Shown one piece after another: positions 60,007 to 64,000 of a stretch of DNA of 64,000 nucleotides (positions are counted from its first letter, which is position 1; every line of letters starts with the position of its first letter). Under the pieces are notes generated by a model. The model saw nothing but the letters and a program-made list of their open reading frames with translations. It searched no databases and had not been told where the DNA came from. The position numbers and the translations under genes were made by a program. Location: assembly GCA_035772735.1 (NCBI GenBank), contig JASDFA010000010.1:94570001-94634000 (forward strand), in the 5' to 3' direction. This stretch comes from Datura wrightii (Eukaryota > Streptophyta > Magnoliopsida > Solanales > Solanaceae).

Positions 60007-61702
60007 ATATGACCATTAAATAATTGAAAGTTTATTCACATAATTTGACAATTTTAAGAATAAAATAATTGCATAATGTTGTTTTAAAGGTATTTATTAA
60101 TTACAATCCTAAATAGAATAATATCATGAGCTAACAAATGCAAATGGTCAACTTTTAATACAAGATCTTGGGTATATTAAGTTTGAAGCATACTCTAATT
60201 ATTTTTCACAAAAAGATATATAATATCTTACTAAAGGAAAAAAAAGTTAAAACTAAATATATCTCTTTTGGTTTCATTTTATCAATGCATTAATGATTTT
60301 CTTATTCAGGTACATTTGATGTAATGATCCGAGGTCAACATAAACTTAGTTATAGTTCTAGATTGTTAGAATTCTTAGTAGTTAAATAAAGTCAAATGTA
60401 ATATAGATTTTATTATATGAACTATTAAATATTAACGTAATTATAATGTTATAAATTTTATTATTCCACAGTCCATAAAATTGGATAAAAAACAACTATC
60501 TTATACACTGAGGGTGTTATTTATTTTTTTTATTGGATAAATTAATACTTATACAAAAATTTTTCTAAAATAATGTGTTTTTTAGTCTCTTCATATAATT
60601 ATAAATCCCCCAAAAAATTGATGCAACGTATGGCTGGAAGTACTAAATAGATAATAGTCATACTAACTAATGTGATAATCTATGTACTGTTACATATATG
60701 CACGATAAAATATGGAAAAGAAATATGTCCATGGAAATTAATATTTGTTTTTACTATAATTATTGGGAAGCGTGGAAGTAAGAACAGTAAAATCAATCCT
60801 CATCATTGGTATTTAGGGTAGATCGACGATGTTGTCGAGTACATGTGTTTCCAATACTTAGTCTACACTTTCTGCACCTTTTCAAGAAGCAAATCAGTCC
60901 TTGCTATTTTCCTTTAGGTTAGGATTAGGAGGGACAATACGAGAATCTCCATTTTTGAGTTCGTTTAATTTTATTGAAGTTTAATATAAAGATTGTGAGC
61001 CCTATTGATTGTTACTTGAAAAGATTGAATTTATTGTTGTATTTGGAGTTCAAATCATTGTTAAAAACTCATTTTTAGATTTGTATGGTGAAAATCATAT
61101 TAGAAGGGTAATCCTCCATTGTCGAACAATTTTAAAGAAGTTGTTCGAATTTTTTTTGTGACAATTTTATAGTGGTGTTATTTAAACCTAATGGAGATAG
61201 TCTAAGCAGGGTTCCTATAATATATGAAGTTGTTTGGTGGATATTTGGACTGATTTTTAAAATATATTATGACTAAAAATAAAAAAGAATTCATCAATGT
61301 AGCTAGCGATGTATATACACTTTTACACATTGTATAGAAGGAGGACAAATAAAGAAATTTGGTTTGTCTGTATTTAAATCAATAAGAAATACCAAAGGTT
61401 TAAAATTAATTTCTTATTTCCCATGGTTGTAAGTAATAGATAACATCTATGTCACTCATATTGTCCCTCGACTTAAAAGTATTCAACATGGAGCTCCATT
61501 TCCCTAATAATAACAAATATAGTACCAATAATACCTTATGATAGAGTAGTTAAACATTGAATTTTTCATTTTTTGATGTTTTCGAGTAATCTGCTACACT
61601 ATATATATATTTGACGGGTTTAAAATTTGGTATTAGTCTGATCTCGAGAGCTCAACCTTTAACTTAGATTTCATATGTTAGTTTGGAAGCATACCCTCCT
61701 CA

Positions 61703-63596
61703 CATTATAAGCGAGCCATGAAGTAGTAGACTTTAACTTTAATTACATGATGAAGTTTCATTGTCTGGAAAAGATCTAAATTTGCATTGTACTATCAAGA
61801 ATTGCTCAATTTCTTCCATTCTTCTCTTATTTACTTTTGTTTATGACATAAAATTAATTGTTGTGCTTAAGTTGGAGCTTTATTGATGGTGAAGACTAAA
61901 AATAGGACCGTTTCCTTGTGATGTGAGTAATGTTATACCTAAGATAATGGATGGAAAATTTATTCAAATCTGCAATATATATGCATCAATTTGTCTCCTA
62001 GTCCTTTATTTTTCCGATCTTGTGAATTAGTGGCCAAATTTTCACAAAATTTCTGTATTTCCCAATTGAAAAAGGTAATAAGTGAAATTTGTAGATAGTA
62101 TCGGATACAATTCAAATAAGTAGTATTACACATAGGGACTATGTCCTTGCAACTAACGTATCACAAAATAATAATTGTCACTCCATAAGAAATTCAAGTA
62201 AACATAGGTGAACCGCCAATTTTATGCAACAAGCATTCTACGATCTTCAAAAAATCACCCCTTTGAGATACACAAGCAATAGTAGAAGTATAAGGAGTTA
62301 CGATAGTTAAATTTTATGATGGAGGGGAGGTTGTTATTGTTGGGTTTCTACAGCAACAATGACAATGATGACTATAGAGAAAGAGATCTAGTTGTAATAC
62401 TAAAGAATAGTGACAGTGCGTAATAAATACCTATAGTGCATGACTCAAACAAAAGTGTATGAGATCCAATATATATTTTGTAGGTATTTTTTTTGTTAGT
62501 ATACTCATCGTAATTGGAGAAACACTATGTGAAAAGTGATTGACTAAAATTGTGGCAAAAGACTTACTAGTTATTGATTGATTAATGATATTCTTTTTAG
62601 TGGATGAGGTTACTATCCATTTCACAAGTACTGTACAAAAACCAAAATTTTACACATATAAATAGGTTTATGGGGTAGTCGAGATGTTAGGATTAGTTTA
62701 AGATAACATTGATTGATTTCATGGTCTACATGCTTCCTCAGGTCAGTACATCTATATGGTACCTTTGACCATTGAAGTTTATACATATGAGAAGAAATTG
62801 AAGTATTTTTTCTCTATACCAATTTGAAACTTAGGCCACATGACTCTTATACTTCATTGGATGTATATAACTCAATCTTATTATGAAATGTTAAAACGAT
62901 ACATATAATAAGGTTGACTGGACTTAAATATAATATCCTTCATATATTATTAGAATTACAACAATAACATATATAGATGAACAATGAGAAAAAAATTTAT
63001 AACTAGGAAATGCTTTTAAAAGACATGATGAAAACATAATGATTCAAATAATAAAAAGTATTACATGCTTAATGAATTTGCTAAGTGTGTCCATCATTCT
63101 TTTCTCCGTCGTTATTGCAGGTTGGCCGAAAAGCTTTGGCAAAAAAGGACATTTAGTTTGGGGGCCCCATTTTTTTTAGTAATTATTGAATTGACAAATT
63201 TTTTAAAAAAATGTTACACTATTTTACAAAGGGTAACTTTTTATGTAAAAGGAAGGAACCTTTTTAGATGGGAAATAAAGTAGATATAGTTTCTTAAAAA
63301 TAGGATTAACAAAAATAAAAAACTTAAAATTAGGGAATTTAAACATATGGATGATTTGATAAGTAAATGACCAATCACTTTTTATTTTTCATATAAAAAA
63401 ATATTGGTCCTTTTATTTTTAGCTTTTCAAGTTGCATCTTTTTTTAATCTCACTCTTCCTCATTATTCACATTTTATTCTTTCTCTCTCTCTCTGTCTCT
63501 ATTCTTCTTTTCTTTCTTCCTCTATGTTCAACAGTTCTTAATTGAACAATTCAAAAGTTAAGGATTTTAATAGTTTTAACTTGAAAAGAGCATAGC
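61703..63596. repeat. Terminal partial satellite unit of the second array, with right flank
   Basis: Parallel to 31693-33583 along its whole length: unit-like to about 63118, then the same AT-rich flank with a short (TC)n run (63479-63500). The spacing from the parallel copy is about 30.0 kb. I see no gene. Confidence 0.82.
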
Positions 63597-64000
63597 TGTT
63601 ACACCCCGTAAAATGTTATCAGTTAGTAGGCGTAAGCGTGGATTTGTAACGAAAAAAGAGAGATTGACGCGTGTAGAAAATGCCTCGAAAGCGGGGTCGG
63701 ATGGGACCAGCATGCACGGGGCCTGTACGGCGCACCAGGCCTGTTGGCGCCTTTATAGGCGCGGCGCGACAGTGGGTTTGACGCGATGGGTGGCATGGGG
63801 TGCCACCCCTGCCCCACCCATGTGATATAAATACACTCTCTTAGATCATTTTAACCCATTGTGACATATTCCCTTGGCCAGAGATAAGAGCAAATGCAAC
63901 TTTCAATTAGTTTTCGTCTGATTACGCTACCAAATTCCGTCCAAACACAAATTAACTCGGGGTAACGAGTTCTAGGCCTACGGGAACCATAACTATGGAG
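63597..64000 (+). mobile_element. Start of a second family-C LTR, cut by the window end
   Basis: It begins TGTTACACCCCGTAAAATG in the same flank as 33584 and includes the CpG-rich core and the TATA-like box at 63824-63833. The rest lies outside the window. Confidence 0.78.

Larger units (their letters stand above)
57562..61702. repeat. 4.15 kb satellite unit, second array, copy 1 (edge copy)
   Basis: About 4.14 kb, collinear with 895-5032 and sharing its private variants (for example TATAGGCGGA where interior copies have CATAGGTGGA). It contains an exon-like relic near 58120-58255, a hairpin, a GA tract and an AT-rich remainder. Confidence 0.88.

Overview
The window looks like gene-poor plant heterochromatin, most likely from a Solanaceae-type genome. 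It is AT-rich and consists almost entirely of tandem repeats and nested LTR retrotransposons. The assignment to plants rests on the PBS (TGGTATCAGAGC, initiator-Met tRNA type), Tekay/Del-like Ty3 gag-pol with a double zinc knuckle and a C-terminal chromodomain-like block, and UBN2-type Copia gag. The family Solanaceae is an inference from the style of the LTRs. No intact host gene, tRNA, rRNA or CRISPR array was found.

Layout. (1) 1-894 is the 3' end of an LTR (family D). (2) 895-33583 is a head-to-tail array of a roughly 4.15 kb unit, with copies starting at 895, 5033, 17891, 22063, 28449 and 31693. Each complete copy carries a roughly 1 kb inverted repeat whose two arms are mirror copies of one coding-like fragment, followed by a (GA)n tract. 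Copy 2 is interrupted by an 8.71 kb Ty3 element on the minus strand (family A, 8156-16865, TSD GTACT). Copy 4 is interrupted by a 2.2 kb Copia-type deletion derivative (family E, 23419-25635, TSD TTATA). Copy 5 has lost about 0.92 kb including most of its hairpin. (3) 33584-57561 is a pile-up of plus-strand Ty3 elements. It holds a truncated LTR of family C, gag-pro relics, a pro-to-LTR fusion, an unassigned 0.86 kb block, a chimeric gag-pro/int relic containing a family-A solo LTR (38910-41407, TSD TCAGC), a complete but broken family-B element (42750-about 52162), and a family-D pol relic with its 3' LTR (55160-57561). (4) 57562-63596 is a second, shorter array of the same unit (two copies, the second partial), followed by the start of another family-C LTR.

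Both arrays begin at the same base of the unit against the same LTR D end, and both end against the same LTR C start. The window is therefore part of a higher-order repeat in which [retrotransposon block + satellite array] is duplicated and the array differs by four units. Once the two later insertions are subtracted, the length difference between the arrays equals the four extra units to within a few bases.

All retrotransposon reading frames carry stops or frameshifts, so nothing here should be mobile by itself. The nesting gives a relative order: the D and C insertions and the satellite unit came first, the macro-duplication and array expansion or contraction next, and A and E afterwards, since each sits in a single copy.
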